DNA of 64,000 nucleotides, taken from contig CM049308.1 of assembly GCA_026874595.1 (NCBI GenBank), positions 46,321,327-46,385,326 on the forward strand, written 5' to 3'. Under the pieces are notes generated by a model, which saw nothing but the letters and a program-made list of their open reading frames with translations, had not been told where the DNA came from and did no database searches. This document shows positions 20,209 through 33,231 of this stretch, piece after piece (positions within the stretch are counted from its first letter, which is position 1; the number at the start of each line of letters is the position of its first letter). The DNA is from Sipunculus nudus. Its lineage: Eukaryota; Annelida; Sipuncula; Golfingiida; Sipunculidae. Position numbers and translations under genes: made by a program.

Positions 20209-22760
20209 TACAATTTCTTCCTCTATTTTTGAGACCTTTAAGGATGCTGTCATCTGTTAGCATGGCACAAATCGTAACGACTGGACCTAGAATCTTCATT
20301 CTCAATACACTGAGAGACCTATGAAAAGTCTCCATGGAAACCAGAAATTAGGTCTCTGTTACCCATATCCTGCAAGCTATGGGGCCCCAAAGTACCCCCC
20401 AGAGTAGTCAAAAATTTCATACAAAAACTTCAATATCTCAATAACTACATCACTGATGGTCATGATTTGTGGCATAACTATTGATCAAGAGGTGTTCCAT
20501 CAGTTCCTGCAGACTGGTGGCGCCACCTATATTGTTTGATTTATTTACGATTTCTTCCTCTATTTTTGAGACCTTTAAGGATGCTGTCATCTGTTAGCAT
20601 GGCAAAAATTGTAACGACTGGACCTAGAATCTTCATTCTTGACACACAGGGAGACCCATGAAAATTCTCCATGGAAACCTGAAATTAGGTCTCTGTTACC
20701 CATATTCTTTAGGCTGTATGGCTCCAAAATACCCCCTAGAATAATGGAAAGTTTGATACAAAAAGTGCAGTGTCTCAATAACTACAACACTGATGGTCAT
20801 GATTTTTGGCATACATATTGATCATGAGCTGTTCCATCAGTTTCTGCAGAGAGGGTGCGCCACCTCTATTTTTTTCAAATTTTTACAAATTTTTTTCTCT
20901 TTTTTCGAGACCTTTGAAGATGTGGTTATCTATCAAGAGGGTACAAATTGCAACAACTGGACCTAGAAACTTCATTCTTGTCATGCAAGGAGGCCCATGA
21001 AGAGTGCCTGTGGAAACTTGAAATTAGGTCTCTGTTACCCATATCCTTCAAGCTATAGGACTCTGAAGTATCCCTTAGAATAATGGACAATTTGATACAA
21101 AAGCTGAAGTATCTGAACAACTTATACGGAGATCATCATGATTCTTTGCATGGATATTGACCATTAAGTGTTTTTAGCTCAGCTGACTGTAAGTCATCTG
21201 AAGTATCCCTCAGAATAATGGACAATTTGATACAAAAGCTCAAGTATCTAAACAACTATTGCAGTGATCACCATGATTCTTTGCATGGATATTGATCATG
21301 GAATGTGTCATCAGTTTCTGCAGTATGGTGGCGCCACCTGTATTTTTTTTTATTTTTACGAATTTTTTTCTCTTTTTTTGAGACCTCATAAGATGCGGTC
21401 ATCTGTTAACATGGCACAAATCGTGACAACTGGACCTAGAATCTTCTCTCTTGACATGCTGAGAGGCCAATGAAAAGTCTCCTTAAAAACTTGAAATTAG
21501 GTCTCTGTTACCCATAACCTCTGAGCTATGGGGCTCCAAAGTACCACCCAGAATAATGGAAAATTTGATACAAAAGCTCAAGTATCTGGACAATTATTAT
21601 ATTGATCACCATGATTCTTTGCATGGATATTGATCATGAAATGTTTCATCAGTTTCTGCATTCTGGTGGCGCCACCTGTATTTTTTTCAATTTTTAGCTC
21701 AGCTGACTGAAAGTCATCTGAGCTTTAGGGATCACCTTTTGTCCGTCGTCTGTCCGGCCATCCAGGCGTCTGTCTGTTAACAGGGCACAAATCGTAACCG
21801 CTAGACCGGGAATCTTCTTACTTGAAATCCTGGGAGGTCTATGGAAATTCTCCTTGTAAACCTGAAATTAGGTCACTGTGACCTATATTCTTTGAGCTAT
21901 GGGGTTCTGAAGTACCCCCCAGAATAATGCAAAATTTAATACAAAAGCTCAAGTATCTGAACAACTAATGCATTAATCACCATGATTCTTTGCATGGAAA
22001 TTGATCATGGAGTGTTTCATCAATTTCTGGAGATTGGTGGTGCCACCTATATTTTTTTTAATTTTTTACAATTTTTTTTCTCTACTTTTGTGATCTTTAA
22101 ACATTTGGTCATCTGTCGACAGGGCACAAATCATAATGACTGGACCTAGAATCTTCTGTCCTCACCTCCAGGGAAGCCCATAAAAGGTCTACATGGAAAC
22201 CCGAAATAAGGTCCCTGTTACCCATATTATGTGAGCTATGGGGCTCTGAAGTACCCCCCAGAATAAAGATTTGGTCATATATTAACAGGGCACAAATCAT
22301 AATGACTGGACCTAGAATGTTCTGTCCTCACCTCCAGGGAAGCCCATAAAAGGTCTACATGGAAACCCGAAATAAGGTCCCTGTTACCCATATCCTTCAT
22401 GCTCTGGGGCTCCGAAGTACTCCCCAGAATAAAGATTTGGTCATCTGTTAACAGAGCACAAATTATAATGACTTGACCTAGAATCTCCTTTCTTGATATG
22501 CTGGGAGGCCCCTGAAAAGTCTCCTTGTGCACCTGAAATTACATCTCTGTTACCCATATCCTTCATCCTATGCGGCTTTGAAATACCCCCCAGAATAAAC
22601 ATTTGGATTTGTTAACAGGGCACAAATCATAATAACTGGACCTAGAATTTTATTTTTTTGACATGCTGGGAGACCCCTGAAAAGTCATCTTGTAAACCTT
22701 GAAAATAGGTGTCTGTTACCCATATCCTTCATGCTACAGAGCTCCATAGTACCCCAATGA
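20209..22760 (+). repeat. A-core tandem array (right part) with 165-bp short units
   Basis: Units of about 340 bp continue, with palindromes at 20516, 21327 and 21665. From about 22100 the period drops to about 165 bp (TTTGGTCAT...GGGCACAAATCAT at 22105, 22268, 22434 and 22599). These short units lack the palindrome half of the unit. Confidence 0.8.
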
Positions 22761-24239
22761 ATATTGGATGATTTTATACAAAAAGGTCAAGTTTGGAAAA
22801 AGTATTTCATTCAAATTTGACATTCAGATGATAAAATTACTTTTGTCAATGTCTTCCTGGTCAGCTGAGCGTCATGACCCCTGGGTCACTTGTTAAAAAC
22901 CTATTTTCACACTTCAGGGCTGCCTAATATCAAAACCACTCATCTGTTTTTCCTCATATTTACCATAAATATTCCTCTATATAGTTCCTACATGCTAAAA
23001 ATTATGTCTGTATTGTATATTTTAAAAAAGTTATGGGCCCAAACATAATGCATTTTGTAAAAAATCAGGAAAGATATTTGATCACTTAACACAAAACGTG
23101 TTAAAGCTATGGACTTTTTCTTCCAGTAAAATAATTTTAATTAATCAAAATTAAATTGTATACCCAAAATTAGATCAAAATCTTTTAAATTTTTTAAAAT
23201 ATTAACAAAAATAAAAAATTGGTACCTTAAATTTTGCCCAACTTTGACCATGGCAGGTTTTTTTCCTGTAAGCACTGTGGATTTTATTTTCACAGCATGT
23301 TTTTGTTAGTATTTTGTCTGTTAACACCAAAAATTTGAAACCAGTTGATCAAAAACTGTTGATTTTATTCAAGTTTTCAAGCAACATGTAACATTTTTTA
23401 CATCAAGCTAGTGTTTTGCAGTTTGCTAGAGCTCAGCTCCCCAGCTTCAGCTCTCAGTTCCAAAAATTTGGCATACAATTAGATGTCTCAAAAATCCCCT
23501 ACCATGCCAAGAATTTGGTCACTAGGACTTAATACCTTCGAGATATTAATGGAAAACTTCATTTTTCCATCAAAAACTCATTGTTACACTTCAAGACTGC
23601 CTAATATCAAACCACTGATCTGACTTTAATCATATATAATATACATGTTTTTCTGTACATTCTCTATGCACATGCAAGAAATGATGTCAGTATTGCGTAA
23701 TTGTTTTAAGTTTGTAAAAAAAAACCAAGAAATATATTTACTCCCTTAACAAGGGGATTGCTGAAGCTAAAGATTTTTTGTCAGGGATGTAACATTATTT
23801 ATTCAAGATTCAATTGAATACCCAAAATTAGTTCTGAATTTTTCAAATTTTATAAGTTATTAGAATAAATATAAAATTAGTACCTTAAATTTTGCCAAAC
23901 TTTGACCATGGCACATTTGTTTCCTGTGAGCACTGTTGATATGATTTTCATATCATGCACACATAAGGATTTAAACTTTTTAGTTTATAAAGCTGAAAAA
24001 TTGGCCAAAAATTGTAGCTTTAATTAATGTTTTTATGAGACCATGTCAGACCTTGGCTCTCCCCAGCCCCTCTTGAGTCACCTGTATGTTGACCTTGTTG
24101 ACCTTTCAGCAAATTATGCACGCTTCAGGCGAGGCATACACTGGGACAGCCTATGGCCAGCCACAGTTGTTCCATTTGTCCAACCCAACTCATCTAGTAG
24201 TTTAACCAACAACATAACAATAAAAAATAAAATTTTTAT

Positions 24240-25220
24240 TGGTTTTTAATAACAAATTAAAGAAAAATAGTTTATAATAACAGGAAATTTACTTGCAGTT
24301 ACTGATGATATAAGAATCTTTTATCGAGGGATAGAGTGTCACGTATTCCAAAATAACACCATGCAGTCACCTATGGTATTTATCAGTTCAATTTTAATAA
24401 TAAAAAAGTAAATCATATTATTCATTACTAATCATTAGGGATCATATGAAGGAAATTAATGATAGACAAAGATGCAGTTGATAATATTATTTAGATTACT
24501 ACTGTGTCTAGTGTACATTGATGTGAAATTAGTCCAAAATGAATATATTACCTTTAATTTTTTTTAATATAAATAAAAGCCATAAAACCAGGTACTTATG
24601 ATCATTATTAAAACGTGTGAATTTTGTATATTCTGGATTCTCAACATCATTGTTTGGTGAAAACTGAATAAATACCAGACATGGTGTGAATACTGTGCAA
24701 TTGTATTTAAATACGAATATGAATATGTACTCCATTATAAAATTTCTTGCATAAAGAATGGGAATTCAGGTAAAAATGAAAGTATATGAATACCAGTGCA
24801 AATACCAGTGCATTCATGAATATATTCTTTAATATTATTTTAATAATCATTTCAGTTATATTTCATTTTAAAAATCATATGATGCTCTTATTATTTTTAT
24901 TAAAAATTATATTTGGGACAAAATTTGTAATTTTTTTTAATAAATAGTTAAACTCATATATTATATGTTCTGCTTATAAGTTATATGGCCAAGTCAAAAT
25001 CTGTGTGACAATAGTACTCCATTTGTTAATAAAATAAATGAAACCAATCCTCTTCCCAGTCTCCAAAGGTACTATCAAAATCATACATAAGCTAAACAAC
25101 AAAAACTCATAATACAGCTTATATTTTTTTACCACACTAAACCAGCATGTGCCTCATTTCTAAATCAAAATATTTATCATATATAACAGCTGAGCGCCGT
25201 GACCCATAGGTCCCTTGTTT
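24240..25220 (+). repeat. B 3' module
   Basis: An AT-rich block of about 950 bp preserved at the 3' end of B copies (again at about 32220-33231, 40360-41351, 45380-46405 and 59550-60560). Minus-strand frames of about 67 codons starting MEYI recur at the same place in four copies. Plus-strand frames of 68 codons starting MGIQVK recur in three. They look like preserved repeat sequence rather than genes. Confidence 0.7.
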
Positions 25221-26200
25221 TAAAATTACCAATAAAATTGTCATTTTGGGTCTTCCACAAAGACAGCATATGATAGAATAGTTTTCATTGTAACTTCTTT
25301 GTAAGTGCTACCAGGATTGAATAATATGTTATTGTATCTGCCAAAACAGAATTTTGCCGATACTGTGTTTTCAGCCGGCCACTCACGGCAGCTGCTGCTG
25401 GCTCCGTTGCCGCAGAGGTTTCAGGAGAACTCCTCTGTAACCACTGGACTGAATTTATGAAACTCAGAATTATGATCGGGTCACATGTGAACTGCTCCAC
25501 CCTCACCTCATTTTGTGTTGACCTCTGACCTTTCCTTTCCACACAGGTTGTGCCACCGTTAATCAGGTCACAGGGCCAATAATGCTAAAATGATGTGAAC
25601 ACAATAACCGGTAACAAATTTGAAGCACAGATGCCAAACCTGCAACATTGATGCACCTTATCAAGCGCTTGGTTAAGTTTGAATACAGATGACCTTAGAC
25701 CCTTTCAAGGTCACACCAGAGATAATGCTCAAATGAAGTTAACGCAATAACTCAAAACAAATTTGATGTACAGTCTCCAAACCTGCAGCATTTATGCACG
25801 TTTAGTCCTTATCAAGCGCTAGGTCAGGTTGGAACACAGATGACATTGAAGCATTTTTCAAGGTCACAGCAGCAATAATGCTAAAATTCCCACCAGTGTG
25901 GGAATAAATCTTGCACATTAATTATCCTAAGATGTTGATAATTCAAGTTTGTTCAAATGGTTTTGGTTCAGTGCTTTTGTGGCTGAGTTATGGGAAGCTG
26001 AACTTAGCCAGTTTGCTGTATCTTCCTATATGAGTGATAAACCTGCAAAACATTTTTTGACTGACACCACTGAAGCCAATTTGTTTAATATTTTACAAGA
26101 ATAATCCCCAGAATAATTCTTTTAATAATTGTCATTAATGGTTGCACATTTATGATTTTCGCAGAATTATGGAGATTGAATTGAGTCATTTTACCATATT
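25221..26200 (+). mobile_element. H1/H2 chimeric Helitron fragment plus E-type fragment
   Basis: An H1-type 5' end (TCTGCCAAAACAGAATTTTGCC, preceded by A) starts at 25337, with the conserved TGACCTCTGACCT at 25519. After about 25560 the sequence changes to the H2 core (AATGCTAAAATGATGTGAAC). From about 25895 it becomes an E-type fragment (AAGTTTGTTCAAATGG, GGCTGAGTTATGGGAAGCTG). The 3' end is not found. Confidence 0.6.
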
Positions 26201-26344
26201 GTTAGATGTGTGAAGCAGGTACATCTAGCCTGGCGCCAGTTTATCAGCATCTATTACATCATGCCACTGGACATTTAGATTTCAGGTTATCTATGGTTAA
26301 TATTAACAACAGGGTTGGGGTCAAATACAGTATTACAAATACAA

Positions 26345-27219
26345 CTAGAATACGGGTAGTTGACAAGCGACTGCGTTTATCTGCCAAAAATCAGAGTGAG
26401 ACGGGTGAAGTGAGGCATGGATTGAGAGGCAAGGGGGAAATAGGTGTGTTGCATATTAGCATGGATGTCTGCAGCTGAAATGTGAATGTAGGTGGCCCCA
26501 CCTACCACAAATTCCAGAAAGCTGCCCAAGTTGTATTCATATGCTAAATTATAGGCAGATAAGTCAAACCACTGCTTGTATAAGAGTGATTTTATCCCAC
26601 AGCAGACAAACAGAAGGACACTGTGCAAAAATGGTGGCAGGTGGCGCCATCAATTTGTTTATGATAAAGAGCTATATGAGACCTATACACATGCAAAATT
26701 TTGCCCCAATCAGTCAAATGGTTCCCGAGATATGAGCTTGGATGTCTGCAGCATAAATGTGAATGTAGGTGGCGCCACCTGTCATAAAATCATGAAAGCT
26801 GTCCAGGATGTATACACATGTAAATTTCAGGTGGATAAGTCCAACCAATGCAGGGATTTGAGTGATTTTATCCCAAGGCCGATGAACAAAATAAAGTTTG
26901 CAGGTGGCGCCAGCATTTTTAGTGTATGTTATAAAGCTATCCAAGGGCTACGTTTGTGCAAAATTTTTAGCCTGATTGGTCTAACGGTTCTCGAGATATG
27001 TGGGTTTATGTGTGTAAACAGACACATAAATGGACGCTGGGCAGAGAGGAAAGGTCAAAGGTCAACCAAAAATGAGGTGCAGCAGTTCACATGTGACCCG
27101 ATCATAATTCCGAATTTAAAAAAATTCCGCCCAGTGGTTATGGAGGTGTTCTCTGGAAACCTAAGAGGCGGCATCGGTTGACTGATAACATTGTATCCGC
27201 AAAACTCTGTTTTGGTGGA
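26345..27219 (-). mobile_element. Helitron H1, complete small copy, reverse orientation
   Basis: Read on the minus strand, it begins TCCACCAAAACAGAGTTTTG (preceded by A) and ends GACTACCCGTATTCTAG (followed by T), 875 bp. Both ends obey the Helitron A|TC...CTAG|T rule. It carries GGTGGCGCCACC at 26768-26779 and a DR1 AGGTCAAAGGTCA at 27052-27064. The 201-codon plus-strand frame at 26576-27181 is antisense to the element and runs through its tandem units, so it is not taken as a gene. Confidence 0.8.
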
Positions 27220-27666
27220 TACAAATATTAATACAAGAGCTGTTCTCAATATACAAATACAGGTGGGTGAAATTAAAAACAAATTCAAATACAAATACAG
27301 AACATCAAATACAAATATGTCAAAGTATATTATACATAATATTTATTAATTTTCAGCACCATAAATATTCATAATGTCTACTGGTACCAATACTACTTGT
27401 GTACTTTTAGAGATCAGAGTCATTTTATATTCTACAAAATTTTAAAAAAAATTCCAGCCATGAGCAGTAATGAACCCAGAGCACAGTGACTAAGCAGTTA
27501 ATTACCCAGGCACATTTGGGATTGCAAACATTAGGAAGAAGTGAAACACTTGACCTGATGCTGCCTTTTGGGTTGTTCAAAAGTTATTCAGTTTAATTCA
27601 AGATTTTGCCATCAGTGAGTATGTGTGTTATAATTTTGCATTCAGTATGCATCTGTAATAATTTTA
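27220..27666. other. Sequence between H1 copies, unassigned
   Basis: AT-rich, with repeated phrases such as AATACAAATACAG. No gene. Confidence 0.4.
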
Positions 27667-28864
27667 TCCGCCAAAATGAAGTTTTGCGGATACTATGTTT
27701 TTGACCAGGTTCCGCCGCGGCGTCTGTTTCCACACATAAACCCATATATCTCGGGAACCATTTGACTGATCAGGAAAAAAATTTTACACAAATGTAGCCC
27801 TGAGATAGCTTTATAACATACACAAAAAAGGTGGCACCATCTGCAACCATGTTTGCACAGTGTCAATCTGTTCTTCTGCCTTATGTTAAAATCACTCATA
27901 TTTCTGCAGTGGTTTGACCAATTCACCTGAAATTCAGCATGCATATACATCCTAGATAGCTTTCTTGATTTTATGACAGGTGGCGCCACCTACATTCACA
28001 TTCAAACTGCAGACATCAAAGCTCATATCTTGGGAACCTTTTCACCGATTAGGCCAAAATTTTCCCAAGTGTAGATCTCACATAGCTCTTTATCATACGC
28101 AAAGCTGGTGGCACCACCTTCAACAACTTTGCACAGAGTCCGTCTATTTGTCTGCCATGGGATAATATCACTCATATCTCGGCAGTGGTTTGACATATCT
28201 GCCTAAATTTTTCAGTTTTATACATCCTGGACAGCTTTCTTGAATTTATGACAGGTGGCGCCACCTACATTCTAGTTTACGCAGCAGACATATATGGTGG
28301 CACCATCTGTATTTGTTCTGGTGTTTTTCTGAAATTAGGTCTCTGTTACCCATATCCTTTAAGCTGTATGGCTCCAAAATACCCCGCCCCCCCCCCCCCA
28401 GAATAATGAAAATTTGATACAAAATCTGCAGTATCTCAATAACTACAACACTGATGTTCTTTATTTTTGGCATACATATTGATCATGAGGTGTTCCATCA
28501 GTTTCTGCAGACTGGGTGCGCCACCTCTATTTTTTTTCAAATTTTTACGAATTTTTTTCTCTATTTTTGAGACCTTTAAAGATGTTGTTATCTGTCAACA
28601 GGGTACAAATCGTAACAACTAGACCTAGATTCTTCATTCTTGTAATGCATGGAGGCCCATGAAAAATGACTGTGGAAACCTGAAATAAGGTCTCTGTTTC
28701 CCATATCCTTCAAGCTATAGGACTCTGAAGTATCCCTCAGAATAATGGAAAATTGATACAAAAGATGAAGTATCTGAACAACTAATCCAGAGATCACCAT
28801 GATTCTTTGCATGGATATTGACCATTTGTTTTAATTAGTTTCTGCAGACTGGTGGAGCCACCTG
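27667..28864 (+). mobile_element. H1 Helitron 5' part joined to A-core fragment
   Basis: The 5' end TCCGCCAAAATGAAGTTTTG is followed by GCGGATACTATG at 27667. H1 units follow with palindromes at 27979 and 28254. Near 28300 the sequence switches to A-core units (GAAATTAGGTCTCTGTTACC), to about 28864. No 3' terminus of either family is present, so this is a chimera or truncation. Confidence 0.6.
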
Positions 28865-29337
28865 TATTTTTTAGTGAACCTGTGAGCTTATGCGATGGTG
28901 CGGCATCGTGCGTCGTCTGTACGTTAACCATAGCTATCTCGAAAATGGCAGGAGCTAGCATCACCAAATTTTTTACAAATAATCAGTCATCCAAAAAACT
29001 ATATGAGATTTTGTTTATTTTTTTCTAACTGCATTTTCTTAGATTTTATAGGGAAAAAGCTTTAAAAATCTTCTTCTCCGAAACTGTCCAGCCAAATTGT
29101 CCAATAATTCACAGAAATGATCCTTGGAACAATCTTTCTCAAGTTTGTTCGAATGGTTCAAGAAGTTAGGAGATTTTTGGCAGAGTTACAGGAGGTTGAA
29201 CTTTGTTAATTGTGCAAAAAAGCATATTAAAATTTAAATCTCAGAAACAGCTGGAGCTATCATCACCAAATTTTATGCCAATGTTGGTCACATAGGTCAT
29301 ATCTGAAATTGAGGTATTGGTGGCTCCACCTGCAACG
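28865..29337 (+). mobile_element. E-type repeat fragment
   Basis: Starts TTTTTTAGTGAACCTGTGAG, then GCTTATGCGATGGTGCGGC and CGTCGTCTGTACG. This resembles the opening of another mollusc-style (TTAGCTCACCTG-type) element. The core has AAGTTTGTTCGAATGG and GGTGGCTCCACC. Related fragments are at 25897 and 54371. Confidence 0.5.
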
Positions 29338-32300
29338 GCCTTGTTACACTTTAAGACTGCCTCATATCAAAACCACTGATCTGACTTTGATCAAATATAA
29401 TATACATATTTTTCTATACATTCGCTATGCACATGCCAGAAATGATGTCAGTATTGTGTATTTTTTTAAAGTTATGGGCCCAAACATAATGCACTTTTTT
29501 AAAAATCAAGAAATATATTTACTCACCTTAGATGAGAATTGCTGAATCTGGAGACTTTTTGTCAGGAAAATAACTTTATTTAATCAAGATTCGATTGTTT
29601 ACCCAAAATTATATCTGAATTTTGCAAATTTTTCAAGTTATTAGCTTAAATAAAAAATCAATACCCTAAATTTTGTCCAACTTTGGCAATGGCATGTTTT
29701 TTTTTTCTGTAAGCACTGTTGATTTAATTTTCACAGCATATATACATAAGGATTTAATCTTTTAAAATCTGAAATTTCAAAGGAATTGATTGAAAAGAGT
29801 AGCTTTTATTCAAGTTTTCATACACCATGTCAAGTGTTGTTTACATCTAGCCCACCTAGTAGTAAAGCCTTCACTTGCATTATGTAACCCACCCCAGGCA
29901 ACTTGTCTTGGCTCAGCTGGGCCACTACTAGCAGGCTTCTTCTCTGCCCTGCACACCCTCCCCCCCCCCTAGATGATGCATTAACTAGATGAATGTTATA
30001 ATTTTCTGTATTTCATTTTATTCTTGGCTATGCTACATTTTAGATTTTGTATTTACCACCAGGGTTACAATGATTAAAGTGCACATTTAATTGTGTCTAC
30101 AAAGTGGTGTATTGCTATGAAAGTGTGGATGTTCATCAGATAAGTAATTCCTTCCTTGAGAAGAGTAAAAACTTCACAAGGTGTGAAATTGACTATTAAT
30201 TCCAGGAATAAATTAAAGCTTAGATTGTAATTAGCATAATGATATTGTTTTTCCCTCATTCAACCAACAGTGTGTATACTTTATTTGAAAAGATGTTTTT
30301 ATTTTACCAAATTTACAGAATCTTATTTTATTTTGGTGAATAAGATTAAGCATGTACTGAAAACTCCAATGTGCAAAACTTTTTAATAGTGATTCAAGGA
30401 ATAATCTTGCAGATGCCATGTTGTGGCATTATTTTCTTTCAAATTCAGTTTAAAAATTTGTGATTTAAAAATAATAAAAATATATGTGTATGCATAATAT
30501 GACCCAATACGAGCTACACTCTGGATGTATAATGATTGCAACTAAGAATTCTAATATTTTAACTTATATTTTCAGTGGTTTTTTAATACAAATTTATAAA
30601 ACTTGTAAATAAAAAAAATTAATCAGATAAAAACTATTTTAATGGAAAAAGTGGATATGCTTAAATAATATATAAACTTAAATGTATTATTCCCTTGAAT
30701 GTGAAATAAAGGTATTAGTCCAGACCTAGGAATCCAAAATTCGGCATAATGTTAGATGTCCCCAAGATCTCCTACCAAGCCGAAAACTGGGTCTTTGCAA
30801 CTTCGTTCCTTTGAGAAATTAAGGAAAAACCTCAATTTTTTATTTAAAACCTATTTTCACACTTCAGGACTGCCTAATATCAAAACCACTTATCTGTTTT
30901 TCCTCATATTTACCATAAATATTCCTCTATATAGTTCCTATATACATGCCAGAAATTATGTCTGTATTATTTAATTTAAAAAAGTTATGGGCCCAAACAT
31001 GATGCATTTTGTAAAAAATCAGGAAAGATATTTTATCACTTAACACAAAACTTGTTAAAGCTAAGCACTTTTTTTCCAGTAATATTACTTTTAATTAATC
31101 AAAATTAAATTGTATACCCAAAATTAGATTAAAATCTTTTAAATTTTTTAAAATATCAATAAAAATAAAAAATTGGTACCTTAAATTTTGCCCAACTTTG
31201 ACCATGGCACGTTTTTTTTACTGTAAGTACTGTGGATTTAATTTTCACAGCATGTTTTTGTTAGCATTTCAACTGTTAACACCAAAAATTTGAAACCAGT
31301 TGATCAAAAACTGTAAATTTTAATCAAGTTTTCAAGCACCATGTAACATATTGTTTACATCAAGCTAGTGTTATGCAGTATGCAAGAGCTCAGCTCCCCA
31401 GCTTCAGCTCTAAGTTCCTTAAATTCGGCATACAGTAAGATGTCTCCAAAATCCCCTACCATGCCAAGAATTTGGTCACTAGGACTTAATACCTTCGAGA
31501 TATTAATGAAAAACTTCATTTTTCAATTAAAAACCCATTGTTACACTTCAAGACTGCCTAATATCAAAACCACTGATCTGACTTTAATCATAAATAATAT
31601 ACATATTTTTCATTCTCTATGCACATGCCAGAATGATGTCAGTATTGCGTAATTGTTTTAAGTTATGGGCCCAAACATAATGCACTTTGTAAATAATCAA
31701 GAAATATATTTACTCCCTTAACAAGGGCATCGCTGAAGCTAGAGATTTTTTTGTCAGGGATGTAACATTATTTAATCAAGATTCAATTGAATACCCAAAA
31801 TTAGTTCTGAATTTTTCAAATTTTATAAGTTATTAGCATAAATATAAAATTAGTACCTTAAATTTTGCCCAACTGTGACCATGGCACATTTGTTTCCCGT
31901 GAGCACTGTTGATATAATTTTCATATCATGCACATATAAGAATTTCAGCTTTTTAGTTAAGAAAGCTGAAAGAAATTGGCCAAATATTGAAGCTTTTATT
32001 AATGTTTTTTATGAGACCCTGTCAGACTTTGTCTCTCTCCAGCCCCTCTTGAGTCACCACTTTGTTGACCTTGTTAACCTTTCATCAAATTATGCACGCT
32101 TGAGGCGAGAATCCAGGCAGCTTATGGCCAGCCACAGTTGATCCAGGTGTCCAACCCAACTCATCTAGTAGTTTTAACCAACAACATAACAATAAACAAC
32201 AAATTAATAAATTTTTATTGGTTTTTAATAACAAATTAAAGAAAAATAGAAAAGGAATTTGTTAGTTTATAATAACAGGAAATTAACTTGCAGTTACTGA

Positions 32301-33231
32301 TGATATAAGAATCTTGTATCGATGGGTAGAATGTCACATATTCCAAATAACACCATGCAGTCACCTATGGCATTTTTCAGTTCAATTTTAATGATAAATA
32401 AGTAAATCATATTATTCATTACTAATCATTAGGGATTATATGAAGGAAATTAATGATAGACAAAGATGCAGTTGATAATATTAATCTAGATTCCTACTGT
32501 GTCTAGTGTGTACATTGATGTGAAATTAGTCCAAAATGATTTTTTTACAGTTATTTTTTAATATAAATAAAGGCCATAAAACCAGGTACTTATGATCATT
32601 ATTTAAATGTGTGAATTTTGTATATTCTGGATTCTCAACATCTTTGTTTGGTGAAAACTGAATAAATACCAGACATAGTGCGAATACTTTGTAATTGTAT
32701 TTAAATACGAATATGATTATGTACTCCATTTTAAAATTTCTTGCATAAAGAATGGGAATTCAGGTAAAAATGAAAGTATATGAATACTCGTGCAAATATT
32801 TTCAAAATGTATTCATGAATGCGTTCATGAATATATTCTTTAATATTATTTTAATAATCATATCAGTTATATTTCATTTTAAAAAATCATATGATTCTCT
32901 TATTATTTTTAATAAAAATTATATTTGGGACAATATTTGTAATTTTTTTAATAAATAGTTAAACTCTTATATTATATGTTCTGCTTATAAGTTATATGGC
33001 CAAGTCAAAATCTGTGTGACAGTAGTACTCCATTTGTTAATAAAATAAATGAAATCAATCCTCTTCCCTGTCTCCGAAGGTACAATCAAAATCATACATA
33101 AGCTAAACAACAACAACTCATAATACAGCTTATATTTATTACCCCACAAAACAAGCATGTGCCTCATTTCTAAATAATATTTTTTTATCATATATAACAG
33201 CTGAGCGTCGTGACCCATAGGTCCCTTGTTT
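29338..33231 (+). mobile_element. B-family composite, 5'-truncated
   Basis: B-core units (GTTACACTTTAAGACTGCC at 29342; ACCAAGCCGAAAACTGGG at 30773; CATGCCAAGAATTTGGTCAC at 31460) followed by a full 3' module and terminus AACAGCTGAGCGTCGTGACC, then CATAGGTCCCTTGTTT (33197-33231). No 5' hairpin. The segment 29340-30240 is nearly identical to 57570-58480. The 60-67 codon frames beginning MKRVAFIQ in both are shared repeat sequence. Confidence 0.65.

Larger units (their letters stand above)
16583..22894 (+). mobile_element. A-family Helentron-like element inserted in the B element
   Basis: The 5' end is AGCTCAGCTGACTGAAAGTC followed by GTCCGTCCGGCC tracts. The 3' end is GTCAGCTGAGCGTCATGACC, then CCTGGGTCACTTGTT. 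The core is a tandem array of units of about 340 bp (GGGCACAAATCGTAAC ... CTGTTACCCATATCC ... GGTGGCGCCACC ... TTTTTCTCTATTTTTGAGAC). Extra internal 5' ends occur at 21174 and 21691. The array is split by a second B-family element at 18309-20208. Confidence 0.75.
16361..25220 (+). mobile_element. B-family Helentron-like element (outermost of a three-level nest)
   Basis: The 5' end is TTTTAGCTCGGCTGACTATA with a hairpin and GTCCGTC tract. The 3' end is CAGCTGAGCGCCGTGACCCA, then TAGGTCCCTTGTTT (25187-25220). The native sequence 16361-16582 stops at cctcaattttttatt and resumes at 22895 with aaaacctattttcacac. Uninterrupted B copies read straight across this junction (for example at 30834-30855). 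The gap holds the A element. The core consists of diverged units of about 700 bp, one with the phrase ACCAAGCCGAAAACTGGGTC and one with CATGCCAAGAATTTGGTCAC. An AT-rich 3' module (24240-25190) follows. No transposition protein. Confidence 0.75.

Noticed and set aside
16600-22760. Regularly spaced repeats resembling a CRISPR array
   Set aside because: Units are about 340 bp, with no short spacer/repeat structure, in eukaryotic DNA. They are a transposon core array.
26576-27181. 201-codon plus-strand open frame, the longest in the window
   Set aside because: It lies wholly inside the reverse-oriented H1 Helitron and reads antisense through its tandem units. Similar peptide pieces recur wherever H1 units occur, with frame breaks, so it is repeat sequence rather than a gene.
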